This document shows positions 1 through 8,575 of a DNA stretch of 64,000 nucleotides, in pieces. Origin of the DNA: JASLBX01 sp035762665 (GTDB taxonomy: Bacteria > Actinomycetota > Actinomycetes > Jiangellales > Jiangellaceae); NCBI GenBank assembly GCA_035762665.1, contig DASTNZ010000013.1:1-64000 (forward strand). The letters run 5' to 3'. Made by a program: the position numbers and the translations under genes. The notes below the pieces were generated by a model. That model was not told the DNA's origin, did not search any database, and saw only the letters and a list, made by a program, of their open reading frames with translations. Within the stretch, counting starts at the first letter, position 1, and each line of letters opens with the position of its first letter.

Positions 1-1
1 A

Positions 2-163
2 CTGTCCAACACCGAGATCGCTACGACCCTGCACCTCAGCGAAGCGACAGTCCGCACCCACGTCGGCCACCTGTTCGCCAAGACCGGCGCACGAGACCGC
101 GCCCAAGCCGTGGTGTTCGCCTACGAAGCCGGGATCGTCCGAGCAGGAGACCCCACCACGTAA
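2..163 (+). CDS. LuxR-family response regulator, C-terminal fragment
   Basis: The window opens inside this gene; 53 codons and a TAA are visible. The residues form the second half of a LuxR/NarL helix-turn-helix, with the typical SNTEIA...SEATVRTHV recognition helix and a tail reading GARDRAQAVVFAYEAGI, as in NarL/FixJ response regulators. The receiver domain lies outside the window, so neither the phosphoacceptor nor the partner kinase can be checked. It most likely binds DNA as a phosphorylated dimer. Confidence 0.85.
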   Translation: MSNTEIATTLHLSEATVRTHVGHLFAKTGARDRAQAVVFAYEAGIVRAGDPTT

Positions 164-323
164 CCAGCGAGTTCCACTCCCGCTCCGGCTACCGTGCCCA
201 GTCCGGGCTTTAGAGTCCGGTCAATGGCTCCTTTCTTCTAATCGTGCTGTCAACGGGCTCGCCTCGAGCGGCGAGTGCTCTCACCATGGACTTCAAGGTC
301 ATGACACCGGCCGGGCAAGTGCG

Positions 324-758
324 TCAGAACGTCGTCCGAGCACGCGAAGAGCTGAAGAAACCAGACCGGACTATGGCCCAGATCACGAACACGTCCAGGG
401 CGATGATCAGCAGTGCCCAGAAGGGGTAGTAGGGAATGAAGAAAAAGTTCGCAAGCGCACTGAATCCGGCGAGTCCCATCGCGATTGCCCCAGCTACGGC
501 ACTGCCGGACAGGAGGAACATTCCCGTGAGTGCGACGAAGGCACCGAGAATTAGATGTATCCAGCCCCATCCTGTGATGTCGACGTCGTAGGCGTAATCC
601 TGAATCACCACATAGAACTCGTCGTTGATGATTGCCGCCAAGCCCTGAAAGACCTGGAACACGCCGGTCAGAATCATGATCGTGGATGCGAATAGGATTC
701 CGCCTCTGGCCCAGCCCGATCCACGTTCCAGATCGCGCCTCGCTTCTGTGGTACTCAT
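324..758 (-). CDS. DUF7144-type four-helix membrane protein
   Basis: A 144-residue protein with a short charged N-terminus (about residues 1-16) and four hydrophobic segments at about 20-44, 62-84, 88-108 and 112-132. The first carries the W-x-GG-I-L...GVFQV...GL pattern seen in actinobacterial DUF7144 membrane proteins. An AAGGG ribosome site sits 7 nt before the ATG. No catalytic residues are evident. Members of this family are often found among general-stress genes, which would fit the DUF1269 protein next to it on the same strand, but the two are separated by about 170 bp and co-transcription is unproven. Function unknown. Confidence 0.75.
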   Translation of the reverse strand: MSTTEARRDLERGSGWARGGILFASTIMILTGVFQVFQGLAAIINDEFYVVIQDYAYDVDITGWGWIHLILGAFVALTGMFLLSGSAVAGAIAMGLAGFSALANFFFIPYYPFWALLIIALDVFVIWAIVRSGFFSSSRARTTF

Positions 759-926
759 GTCGTTTCCCTTCCATCACGAAGATCTTGTGGCCGCCGGGTA
801 TTTCGATTGCCCCTCGCAGCTCGTGGCACCGTCCTGGCGCACGTGCTTCGCGCGGCTCGTGGACGGGCACCTGGGATCCCGGCCATCAGCCCAGCGCCGA
901 TACAGCAACACCAACGCTCCAGACGC

Positions 927-1415
927 TCAGGTGCCGGCGAACACCTCGCGCAATTTCTGCTCTTGCTCGTCGGTGAGGTTGGTCGAAATCAGCTCCGGGT
1001 GCATTCCGACGAACTCCAACTTGACCCTGCCCATCGCGGCGTGATCCGACAGCAGGAACAGTGCTGACGTACCGGGGGTGACTTTGTCCTGGACCGAGTG
1101 GATGAAGTCGCGGTCGATGCCGGTTTCCGCGAAATGGCCCGCCAGTGCGCCCACTCCAGCCCCCACTGCGGTGCCCAGCAGTGGCACGAAGAAGAGCAGG
1201 CCGAACAAGAAGCCCCAGAACGCGCCCCACCCGGCCTTTTCGGCAGTGAGGTCGGTCAGCTGCCGAGTCCGAGGCTTCTTCTGATCGGGTGGCCAACTGA
1301 CAATGGCCGCGTCGTGGATGTTGATGTCGCCTTCCCGAGCCATTCGCAGCAGGATCTTCTCGGCACGCTCCGCACCATCGGGACTGTCGAACCGCCACAC
1401 GGTAAGGGTCGCCAT
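927..1415 (-). CDS. DUF1269 domain-containing membrane-associated protein
   Basis: A 162-residue protein beginning MATLTVWRFDSPDGAERAE, the usual opening of DUF1269 proteins. A ferredoxin-like first half (about 1-65) is followed by a Gly/Ala-rich hydrophobic hairpin (about 70-105, GWGAFWGFLFGLLFF then a GAGVGALAGH stretch) and a second soluble part ending LTDEQEQKLREVF. I chose the internal ATG at 1415 rather than the ATG seven codons upstream because AGAGGAGG lies just before it. The family is widespread in bacteria, often among stress-induced genes, and has no firm biochemical role. Confidence 0.8.
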   Translation of the reverse strand: MATLTVWRFDSPDGAERAEKILLRMAREGDINIHDAAIVSWPPDQKKPRTRQLTDLTAEKAGWGAFWGFLFGLLFFVPLLGTAVGAGVGALAGHFAETGIDRDFIHSVQDKVTPGTSALFLLSDHAAMGRVKLEFVGMHPELISTNLTDEQEQKLREVFAGT

Positions 1416-1541
1416 CAGGCCTCCTCTCAAAGTCACCGCGGCAATGCGGGACCGACTTCAAATTTAATGCTCATGGGCTGGGCCACGAGGCAGTTCCGCA
1501 TAGTTCGCACCGCCTTATCGACGCAGGGGCTGACGGCGAGG

Positions 1542-2768
1542 TCACTCTCGTGTGCCGACCTGCTGCGACTTGTATCGCCACTCGCCGATCCCACCGAAAG
1601 TCGGTGCCACCTCCAGTTCACCGACGCGCACCACTCCGGACACCGACCCGCGGCCCGTAAGAACCGTTCGCTCGTGCCCGCGTACGTCGGGCGGAGCGGA
1701 GAACTGCCACGAATCGGCCGCCGTCGTCACCGGCGCGGTGCCCACCAGGTCCAGCGCCACGGGGACCGTCCCAGGCTCCGACGAGGACGAACTGCCATCG
1801 CACCCGTCGAACGCCGCCAACGTCATCGGCACGGACGCCGCCGCCTCCGCCGTCCGGTACCTCGGTCCCATCGACAGTGTGCCCGGCGCGGAGCCGTACA
1901 GTTCCTCCGTCATCACCCCGAGTTCGCCGTCGTCACAGCGAACTACGGTGTCGACAACGACCAGCGCGTACACCGTCGTTTTGGTACGATCCACCGTCTC
2001 CGCCGTCACATCTACGTATGTACTCAGAACCGAACCTGGTGCCGGCTCATCGGACGACTGCTCGAACAAGCCGCCACGCGCCTGCAGGATTATCGATCCG
2101 CTGCGGCTCACCGCTCCCAGGTCCGCAAAGAACCGGGGAGTGGTCAACACGCCGGCCGCCTCGATCGTGCCGTGGGACACCGTGTGGGCGCGCTCGATCG
2201 CGGCGCTTGTCGTCGGCCTCGTGATGTCGCCGATGGTGATGTCGCCGACCGCGTTATGGATTTCCTGACGCTCCATGTACGAATCGTTGCGCTCTCCTGG
2301 GATCCGAAGGCGGGCGATCGACCGTGTCCTCAGCGTCGACCCGACCTGATGGAGCACCAGTGCGACTGGCTGGTCCGGTACCACGATCGTCTCACCGGCC
2401 GTCTCCGGGCAGCCGAACAGAACTTCGTACGTCAGATCGAGGCTCGCACTGACCGTCGCCTGATCCAGTGGCCCCGATAACGTCATCGTTCCCGGCCCCG
2501 AGCCGCTGAACGTTGTAGTCGCGTCAACGGTGGAGCCATCCTCGCAAGTGAGCGGCGTCTGCGCATACCCATCGGCGCCGATCGAGACGCCTGACGTGGA
2601 GCGGATGGCCAGGATGTGGAGGTACTGCTCGTTACCTTCCGCATCGTAGGTGATCGACTCGCCGTACGCCGCGAGTTCTTGGTACGTGGGCAACTGCGCC
2701 AACGAAGGCTGGGCCACTAGTCCGGCCCACACAAGACCCAGCGCCAGGACCAACGATGTCCTTCGCAT
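1542..2768 (-). CDS. Secreted protein of unknown family
   Basis: A 408-residue protein whose start at 2768 gives a clean signal peptide (MRRTSLVLALGLVWAGLVA, cleavage near QPSLAQ). The reading frame stays open upstream for 88 further codons, but that part is low-complexity and lacks a ribosome site. The mature part is rich in Ser, Thr, Val and Gly and looks all-beta. It contains two similar halves: CEDGSTVD...GSGPGTMTLSGPL in the first and CDDGELG...GSAPGTLSMGP in the second, each followed by a further Cys. This suggests an internally duplicated extracellular beta domain with disulfides. I recognise no family; no enzyme motif is visible. No obvious operon partner. Confidence 0.65.
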   Translation of the reverse strand: MRRTSLVLALGLVWAGLVAQPSLAQLPTYQELAAYGESITYDAEGNEQYLHILAIRSTSGVSIGADGYAQTPLTCEDGSTVDATTTFSGSGPGTMTLSGPLDQATVSASLDLTYEVLFGCPETAGETIVVPDQPVALVLHQVGSTLRTRSIARLRIPGERNDSYMERQEIHNAVGDITIGDITRPTTSAAIERAHTVSHGTIEAAGVLTTPRFFADLGAVSRSGSIILQARGGLFEQSSDEPAPGSVLSTYVDVTAETVDRTKTTVYALVVVDTVVRCDDGELGVMTEELYGSAPGTLSMGPRYRTAEAAASVPMTLAAFDGCDGSSSSSEPGTVPVALDLVGTAPVTTAADSWQFSAPPDVRGHERTVLTGRGSVSGVVRVGELEVAPTFGGIGEWRYKSQQVGTRE

Positions 2769-3047
2769 GCATCGAGCATCAGGTCCGGCGGCGACGCCCG
2801 TGAGAGCCGATCGGCGGTCTTCTTCAGGCCTTTCGTCCCGCCGGACCGGCCCAGAGTGTGACCTTTCAGATGCAGGGAAGCGGTGCTCAGCCTTGGCGGT
2901 CGTGCCTTTAGCTGGTGCTTTCGTGACGATGAACGCGGCGGTGTAGGCCGCCGTGTACAGAGCGTGGACGGCATGGGCGAGCTTGATGCGCTGCTCGGAT
3001 CGGCGTGGCCGTCGCGTCGCGGAGGTCGACATGCTCAGAGGTGATCA

Positions 3048-4013
3048 ATGAAGGCTGCGGTCTGCGAGCGGTACGGGCCTCCAGAAGTCGTGCGGATTAG
3101 GGAGGTCCCGGCACCCGCGCCGGCGATTCATGAGGTGCTGGTGAGAGCTGTTGCGACGACGGTCAACTCTGGCGACGCGCGGCTGAGGGCGATGCGCGTC
3201 CCCCGCGGATTGAGCCTGCCCGTGAGACTGAACGTCGGCGTCACTAGACCAAGGCAGCCCGTCTTCGGCTTCGACATGTCCGGCCGGGTCGAGGCAGTCG
3301 GGGAGGCGGTCACGAGCTTTCAGCCCGGGGACAGGGTGGTCGCCTCGCGTGGCTTCGACCTGGGCTGCCACGCTGAGCTGGTCACTGTCGACGAGCATGG
3401 GCCGATCGCCAAGATCCCGGAGAGCCTGAGCTGCCAGGCCGCTCTGGCACTTTGTTTCGGTGGAGTGACGGCACTGCATTTCTTCCGGCTGGGAAAGCTG
3501 GCCTCCGGCGAGACCGTGCTGATCAACGGCGCCTCTGGTGCCGTCGGCACGATGGCGGTGCAACTCGCCAAGCACACCGGCGCCGAGGTTACCGCCGTGT
3601 GCAGCGGCGCCAACGCGGACCTGGTCAAGGACCTAGGGGCCGACCACGTTATCGACTACACGGCTGAGGACTTCACCCGCGATGGGCGGCGGTACGACGT
3701 GATCATGGACAATCACGGCAACGCGCCGTACGCGCGGGTCAAAGGTTCGCTACAACCGGATGGCCGTCTCTTGGCGGTCATCGGGGATCTGTGGCAGATG
3801 TTGGCTGCGACGCGGCGCAAGGCCGTCGTGGGCGGAACCGCCTCGATGAATGCGTATGACTACCGAACCCTCCTGCTGCTGGCTGCGAGCGGAGAATTGA
3901 AGCCCGTAATCGACTCGGTGTTGCCATTCGCGCAGATCGTCGAGGCCCATCGCCGGGTCGACACGGGCCACAAGGTCGGGAGCGTCCTGCTCACACTCCA
4001 TTCCACGCCCTGA
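3048..4013 (+). CDS. MDR-family NAD(P)-dependent alcohol dehydrogenase/quinone reductase
   Basis: A 321-residue medium-chain dehydrogenase/reductase without the structural or catalytic zinc ligands, so of the quinone-oxidoreductase type. It has a GroES-like N-terminal fold (about 1-120, with FGFDMSGRVEAVG and F-x-PGDRV) and a Rossmann fold with the glycine-rich GASGAVGTMAVQLAK near residues 160-175, then GADHVIDYTAEDFT. It probably reduces quinones or enones with NADPH in the cytoplasm. Two related enzymes lie elsewhere in the window (30.1 kb, zinc type; 54.8 kb, same type, sharing the HVIDYTAEDFTR signature). It stands alone, convergent with the exporter downstream. Confidence 0.88.
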   Translation: MKAAVCERYGPPEVVRIREVPAPAPAIHEVLVRAVATTVNSGDARLRAMRVPRGLSLPVRLNVGVTRPRQPVFGFDMSGRVEAVGEAVTSFQPGDRVVASRGFDLGCHAELVTVDEHGPIAKIPESLSCQAALALCFGGVTALHFFRLGKLASGETVLINGASGAVGTMAVQLAKHTGAEVTAVCSGANADLVKDLGADHVIDYTAEDFTRDGRRYDVIMDNHGNAPYARVKGSLQPDGRLLAVIGDLWQMLAATRRKAVVGGTASMNAYDYRTLLLLAASGELKPVIDSVLPFAQIVEAHRRVDTGHKVGSVLLTLHSTP

Positions 4014-4029
4014 CAAGCGAGCCGACAAC

Positions 4030-5280
4030 TTAGACGCGGTCAGCAGATCCCGGTTTGCCCACCGTCACCGTGCGCCCGGCGATTGCGCCCGCAATTGCCA
4101 TGGATCCGGCCAACCCGATTACGACCATCATGGGCGCAACCCAAGAGCCGGTCAGCTCGTACAGCACACCAACAGCGACTGGACCGGCTGCACCGATCAA
4201 GTATCCGACAAGCTGCGTCATTGCGGACAGCCCGTTGGCCGCTGCAGAGTCGTGTGCTCGAAGAACCACAAGGGTGAGGACGAGAGCGATACCGGCACCC
4301 TGGGCCACTCCGCCGACCAAAGTCCACACCGGCCATGCGGCCGGCCACGCCAGCAGGCCAGCGGGCATGACCGCCCACCCCGTGGCGATCGCTCCGGCGA
4401 GCCAGACCTGGCTCGGTCGGACCCGAACGAGGACCGAGACAAGGAGCGTCCCTGCGATGCCCATGACTTGGAACACGGCCTGGCCTACTCCAGCCGCTCC
4501 GAGCTCGACGGCGGCCTCGTCGACGATGAGTGTGGGCAGCCACGCTGTCATGGCGTAGTACGCGGCGGACTGAGCGCCCATCAACAGAGTGACGCCCCAC
4601 GCGACCCCGCTCCGCCACAGACCGGGGACCGAAGGCCGAGTCGGCTCAACTTCCGGGCGGGCGCGTCGCGTCCGCCCACGAGTGGCCAAGTACCACACGA
4701 ACGCCGCGGCGAACGCCGGCAGCGCCCACGTCGCGAGACCGACTCGCCATTGCGATGCAGCAGCCACAGGAGCTGTTAATGCCGCTGCGGCTGCGGCGCC
4801 CACGATCAGGAATGCTGTAAACAGAGCCGTCACTGGGCCGGCTCGGGCGGCAAAGTCGCGCTTGATGACGACCGGCCCCAATACATTGCCCACGGTCATT
4901 GCCGCGCCGATGACCACGGTGACGACCAGCAGCGTGACGGCTCCTCCGGCCACGCGCCATACCGTCCCAGCAGCGATCACGAGACAGGCAAACGTGATCG
5001 CTCGATCCAGCCCGGCCCGGTGCCCGAGCCACGCGGCTGCCGGCGCGAAAGCCGCGAAAGACAACACGGGCAGTGTCGTGAGTAACCCAGCCATCGACGC
5101 CGATAGTCCGAGATCGGCCTGGATCTCAGGGAGCACCGGCGACACTGCGGCGATGGCCGCCCGTAAATTGAAAGCGACCAGCATCAAGCCGGCAAGTTGC
5201 AGGCCCATCCGGGGCACGGTGGGTCGGTTCACGAGTTGGCTGAAGCGGTACTCAACGCCATCAGGCCGTCCTCGTCCCAC
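4030..5280 (-). CDS. MFS transporter, CynX/NimT-like
   Basis: A 416-residue, twelve-helix major facilitator. The start of the membrane part, LMLVAFNLRAAIAAVSPVLP, with its Asn-Leu-Arg in helix 1 and I-x-x-DLGLS before helix 2, is typical of the CynX/NimT branch (cyanate and 2-nitroimidazole transporters and relatives). A cytoplasmic loop near 205-222 (RGRTRRARPEVEP) splits the two six-helix halves. The GTG start at 5280 adds about 24 residues before the usual start; the ATG at 5208 is an alternative, and neither has a strong ribosome site. Substrate unknown; family members include both importers and drug exporters. Confidence 0.85.
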   Translation of the reverse strand: MGRGRPDGVEYRFSQLVNRPTVPRMGLQLAGLMLVAFNLRAAIAAVSPVLPEIQADLGLSASMAGLLTTLPVLSFAAFAPAAAWLGHRAGLDRAITFACLVIAAGTVWRVAGGAVTLLVVTVVIGAAMTVGNVLGPVVIKRDFAARAGPVTALFTAFLIVGAAAAAALTAPVAAASQWRVGLATWALPAFAAAFVWYLATRGRTRRARPEVEPTRPSVPGLWRSGVAWGVTLLMGAQSAAYYAMTAWLPTLIVDEAAVELGAAGVGQAVFQVMGIAGTLLVSVLVRVRPSQVWLAGAIATGWAVMPAGLLAWPAAWPVWTLVGGVAQGAGIALVLTLVVLRAHDSAAANGLSAMTQLVGYLIGAAGPVAVGVLYELTGSWVAPMMVVIGLAGSMAIAGAIAGRTVTVGKPGSADRV

Positions 5281-5422
5281 AACACCTGCTCGCTCGTGAC
5301 CACGGTTGCCCGCAATAGTCGCACAACGCCGCCGACGGCACGCACCGCGCCAGCGACCTTCAAGCCATACGGCAGCCCCGCAGGCGAGGCCTACCTGTTA
5401 AGAGGCGTCCTGGAAGCGGGGT

Positions 5423-6931
5423 TCATTCTCCGATCGACAGGTGATTGGTCTGCGGGTTGAGGTAATCAAGCTTGACCACGGGTCCACGTGCTTCCGGTGC
5501 ACTGACGTTCCAGATAAAGAGGCCGCGTCGAGTATCGCTCTCGTATATGTACCCGTTGTACCAGTACGAGGACCAGTCGCCGCCGCGGAAGTTCGTCCGA
5601 CCGCCTGGGCTCGTGTCCGACGGCGGATCGAGCGGGTCGGGGTCCATCCAGGCGACTTCGTAGATGTTGTTCAGGTCGGTGAAGTCGACCAGCGCTGTAC
5701 CGGACTGGTAGGAACCGTGGACGAGCAGATTCCTGGTCGGATGCGGGACGATGTTGTAGTTGTGGATCGTGCAGTTCTCGTACACCGACTGGGGGCGGGG
5801 AAGAACATGCCTGCCGATGAGTTCCCCGGTCGCGGCCTTATGGAAGAAGATCGTTTTCATCTCGTCCGTCTGCACTGAGCTGCCGGCCGTGGGCGGGCTG
5901 ATCGGCGTGCCCGTCTCCAGACAGCGTGGCTGAGTTCCGCCGCCGGGCTCCCAACCTGTGACGAGGATCGAGCCGTCCCAACTGAATGCAGCAGAGTGGA
6001 AGTTCGTGACGGTCGGTGCCGTGGTCGCGTACAGGAACGCTGGATTCTCCAGATCGGAGATGTCGAAGACCGAAACTCCCGGGTTTCCTGCGCAGGCCGC
6101 GAGGTTCACGGACCCCAGGGCGACGCCCATGTCGTGACAGGCGGTGATGAGCCGGCCGTCGGGTGGGGGCATCTGGCCCAACGAGAACGAGCCGATGACG
6201 CTCGCTGAGCCGGGATCAGAGAGTGGAACCTCAACGATGTCCTCGCGGTTGAAGGGTGGTCCAGGGCATTGGTTGCCGTACTTGCCGGGATTGGCCTGGA
6301 GCGCCGTACCGCTCACGCTGTTGTAGATGAGCACACGATCATTCTCTGGATCAGGAACCACCGTATGGGTGTGTGATCCGCAGTCGAGGGCAACGGACGC
6401 CACGAGCTCGATATTGCCCAGGTCACTGATGTCGAAGATCTGGATGCCCTCGAACCCTGTGCACGGCGAGGGTGCGGGCGCGCAGTCGGCGCCGGTGGGA
6501 TTCCCACTTTGGGCCACCTCGGTGCACTGGTCGGTCAGCTGGGGGGAGTCGACCGAGCGGAACACGAGGTTCCCATAGACGCCAACATCTCCCTGGGGGC
6601 TGACGCATGGGAAGTGGGTCAGCTCCCTCGGGTTCCCTGGTGCTCGGACGTCGATTACCCGGAAGCCGTCATAGCGTCCCTGGATCACGGTGTTTCCCCA
6701 GAAGGCCAGGTCGGTGTTCCGGGTATCCCAGGGAACGTCACCAGGGCCGACGGGCGGAGGTCCCGTGACGGCGCCCGCGCGCAGGCTGGATCCGATCAGA
6801 TGCATGTTCTGGCTGTGCGGCCGGTCAGGGGTGTCGTCGGGCGGTGCGGCCACGGCCCCGAATGGAACGGTGAGAACGATGGCAATAGCGGCGGCAATAG
6901 CGGCTAGAGAGAATCGCTTCTGGGGGCGCAC
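5423..6931 (-). CDS. Secreted LVIVD-repeat protein
   Basis: A 502-residue exported protein. The GTG at 6931 is preceded by AAGGAGG at 5 nt and opens a signal peptide (RPQKRFSLAAIAAAIAIVL...AVAAP). The mature chain contains repeated blocks of the form IFDISDLGN-x-EL, VFDISDLENPAFL, RVIDVRAPGNPREL and LVDFTDLNNIYEV, the hallmark of LVIVD repeats, which build a beta-propeller. Histidines and several Cys lie between blades (for example CGSHTHTVVPDP). Such proteins are extracellular or cell-surface; no catalytic role is established. The gene is divergent from the NAD(P)-binding protein at 7131, with paired GTGATCAC sites between them. Confidence 0.82.
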   Translation of the reverse strand: MRPQKRFSLAAIAAAIAIVLTVPFGAVAAPPDDTPDRPHSQNMHLIGSSLRAGAVTGPPPVGPGDVPWDTRNTDLAFWGNTVIQGRYDGFRVIDVRAPGNPRELTHFPCVSPQGDVGVYGNLVFRSVDSPQLTDQCTEVAQSGNPTGADCAPAPSPCTGFEGIQIFDISDLGNIELVASVALDCGSHTHTVVPDPENDRVLIYNSVSGTALQANPGKYGNQCPGPPFNREDIVEVPLSDPGSASVIGSFSLGQMPPPDGRLITACHDMGVALGSVNLAACAGNPGVSVFDISDLENPAFLYATTAPTVTNFHSAAFSWDGSILVTGWEPGGGTQPRCLETGTPISPPTAGSSVQTDEMKTIFFHKAATGELIGRHVLPRPQSVYENCTIHNYNIVPHPTRNLLVHGSYQSGTALVDFTDLNNIYEVAWMDPDPLDPPSDTSPGGRTNFRGGDWSSYWYNGYIYESDTRRGLFIWNVSAPEARGPVVKLDYLNPQTNHLSIGE

Positions 6932-7034
6932 AACGGCCTCCTTCGCCTCAGGAGGTGACCGCCGGGCGAGGGCGGTGCACCCCACGGATCCCGATGGTGC
7001 GGACGCTACTACTCAGAACGAAGTTGTCAATGGA

Positions 7035-7082
7035 GTGATCACAGCGATCGACATCGGCTCGGGACGATCGCGCGTGATCACG
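7035..7082. promoter_or_regulatory. Paired GTGATCAC palindromes between divergent genes
   Basis: The perfect 8-bp palindrome GTGATCAC occurs at 7035-7042 and again at 7074-7081; the second is extended to CGTGATCACG (7073-7082). The centres are 39 bp apart, in the short region between the LVIVD gene (starts 6931, minus) and the NAD(P)-binding gene (starts 7131, plus). Two identical symmetric sites here suggest a regulator binding site, but no regulator is identified and chance is not excluded. Confidence 0.3.
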
Positions 7083-7130
7083 TGCGACCGGCAGTCCACC
7101 TCGTCACCCTGCCCGAGTAGCGTTCCGCTC

Positions 7131-7787
7131 ATGCGAGTTGTCATCGCAGGCGGACACGGCAAGATTGCACTACGCCTGGAGCGACTGTTGACCTCACGCG
7201 GAGACGAGGCTGTCGGCATCATCCGGAAGCCCGAGCAGGCCGCCGATCTGGCCGGGCAGGGTGCGACAGCGATGGTCCTCGATCTCGAGAGAACCGACGT
7301 TGACACACTCGCCCGCGAGCTGGTTGGCGCGGACGCCGTGGTCTTTGCCGCCGGCGCCGGACCAGGTAGCGGGGCGGCGCGCAAGGACACAGTCGACCGC
7401 GCCGCTGCGGAATTGCTAGCCGCGGCTGCCGAGGCTGCCGGGGTGCGTCGCTATCTTCTGATCTCGTCGATGGGGGCTTCCGATGATCCGGCACCCGGCA
7501 CCGGCGAGGTCTTCGCGGCGTACCTGCGGGCCAAGGCTGCCTCCGAGAAGGCCCTCCGCGAGAGCGATCTCGACTGGACGATCCTGCGGCCCGGGCGCCT
7601 CACCGACGTATCCGGTGTCGGTACCGTGCACCTCGCGCGGTCCGTTCCGCGCGGGAGTATCTCCCGCGATGATGTCGCTGCGGTACTCATGGCTCTGCTG
7701 GAAGAACCACGCGCGATTGGCCAGACGCTCGAGGTAGTAGGAGGAGACGTGCCGATCGCCGAAGCCGTCGCCGCTGCCACCGTGTGA
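7131..7787 (+). CDS. NAD(P)-binding protein, atypical SDR (NmrA/YwnB-like)
   Basis: A 218-residue single Rossmann-fold protein. It opens MRVVIAGGHGKIALRLERLL with the G-x-x-G-x-[IV] dinucleotide motif of atypical extended short-chain dehydrogenases, followed by VLDLE, DAVVFAAGAG, the YLLISSMGA strand, a YLRAKAASEKALRES helix, then DWTILRPGRLTD. This order matches bacterial NAD(P)H-binding proteins of the SDR_a5 type, which often lack the classical Tyr-x-x-x-Lys. The start is the ATG 16 nt after an in-frame upstream region with no coding character. It may sense or use NAD(P)H; substrate unknown. It converges on the TetR gene at 7830. Confidence 0.85.
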   Translation: MRVVIAGGHGKIALRLERLLTSRGDEAVGIIRKPEQAADLAGQGATAMVLDLERTDVDTLARELVGADAVVFAAGAGPGSGAARKDTVDRAAAELLAAAAEAAGVRRYLLISSMGASDDPAPGTGEVFAAYLRAKAASEKALRESDLDWTILRPGRLTDVSGVGTVHLARSVPRGSISRDDVAAVLMALLEEPRAIGQTLEVVGGDVPIAEAVAAATV

Positions 7788-7829
7788 GGGCCGGCACCTA
7801 TAGTCTCGCGTCCGTCGCTGGCAAGTCCG

Positions 7830-8480
7830 CTATTCGGCACCGTAGGCCGCGAGGAAGATACGGACGCCTTCGTCGGCGTACTTGCCGACCTGGGAAGGAC
7901 TCAGCGGTTCGTCGTCGATGCGGAACATTGCGCGGTTCAACGGGATCGACAACACGAGCCAGTTGAAGTGCTGCGCCGCGAGCATCGGATCGTCTGCGCG
8001 AAGCTTGCCTAGCCGGACCAGTTCCGTGAACAGCTTCGCGAGGGTCTGGTGGCCGCGCTCAGGCGCCGCCTGGTACCAAGTACGCGCGAGCTCGGGGAAC
8101 CGGTCTGCTTCGGCTATCAAGACCCGGCGCATCTGGACCAGGTGCGGCTGGAGGACGGTCTCGAGGTGCTCACGTGCGAACGCGCGGAGATCGCTCTCCA
8201 GGTCGGCGGTGTGAGCCAATGCCTCCAGGAAGTCTTCAGAACGCCGCTCCGCCTCTGCGATCGCGCTGGTGATGACGGTCACGAACAGGCTCTGCTTGTC
8301 CGAGAAGTTCTTGTAAACCGTCTGCTTGGACACCGCCGCCTGCGCGGCGATCTCGTCCATGCTTGTGCCGGCATACCCCTTCTGGAGGAAGACTCGGCGA
8401 GCGGTCTCGAGGATCGATCGCCGCTTTCGCGCTGTTCGGCGCTCGTCGCCGTATTCATGGCTGTCACCAGACGTTGCCAT
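7830..8480 (-). CDS. TetR/AcrR-family transcriptional repressor
   Basis: A 216-residue regulator with an N-terminal TetR helix-turn-helix (about 19-65: RRSILETARRVFLQKGYAG, then MDEIAAQAAVSKQTVYKNF) and a C-terminal ligand/dimer domain of the AefR-like type (HLVQMRRVLIAEADRFPELAR). AGGGAG lies 7 nt before the ATG. It is divergent from the alpha/beta hydrolase at 8576, and the 95-bp space holds a strong double palindrome that overlaps both promoters, so it very likely represses itself and the hydrolase. Ligand unknown. Confidence 0.92.
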   Translation of the reverse strand: MATSGDSHEYGDERRTARKRRSILETARRVFLQKGYAGTSMDEIAAQAAVSKQTVYKNFSDKQSLFVTVITSAIAEAERRSEDFLEALAHTADLESDLRAFAREHLETVLQPHLVQMRRVLIAEADRFPELARTWYQAAPERGHQTLAKLFTELVRLGKLRADDPMLAAQHFNWLVLSIPLNRAMFRIDDEPLSPSQVGKYADEGVRIFLAAYGAE

Positions 8481-8509
8481 CTGGTTCTCCCTCTCGCATT
8501 CGCCACATC

Positions 8510-8555
8510 GTACTAGACGGTTTAGTACTTGCTACAGTACTGTACCGTCTAGTTC
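8510..8555. promoter_or_regulatory. Double TetR operator between TetR and hydrolase genes
   Basis: Two related sites face each other. Arm ACTAGACGGT (8512-8521) is exactly mirrored by ACCGTCTAGT (8544-8553), and inside these AGTACT occurs at 8524-8529 and 8536-8541, giving a symmetric 42-bp element. Each half also reads as its own operator: GTACTA-N7-TAGTAC at 8510-8528, and its near copy in the opposite orientation at 8537-8555 (16 of 19 positions the same). This is the form expected for two TetR dimers controlling a divergent promoter pair. Confidence 0.8.
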
Positions 8556-8575
8556 CAGAATGAGTGGAGTGAACG

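Noticed and set aside
250..870. Minus-strand open frame of 206 codons
   Set aside because: Overlaps the DUF7144 gene in another frame, Arg-rich and unlike any protein; DUF7144 has the ribosome site.
1098..2480. Long plus-strand open frame (460 codons)
   Set aside because: Antisense to the secreted protein and the DUF1269 gene; Arg- and His-rich with no family, typical of the shadow frame of GC-rich genes.
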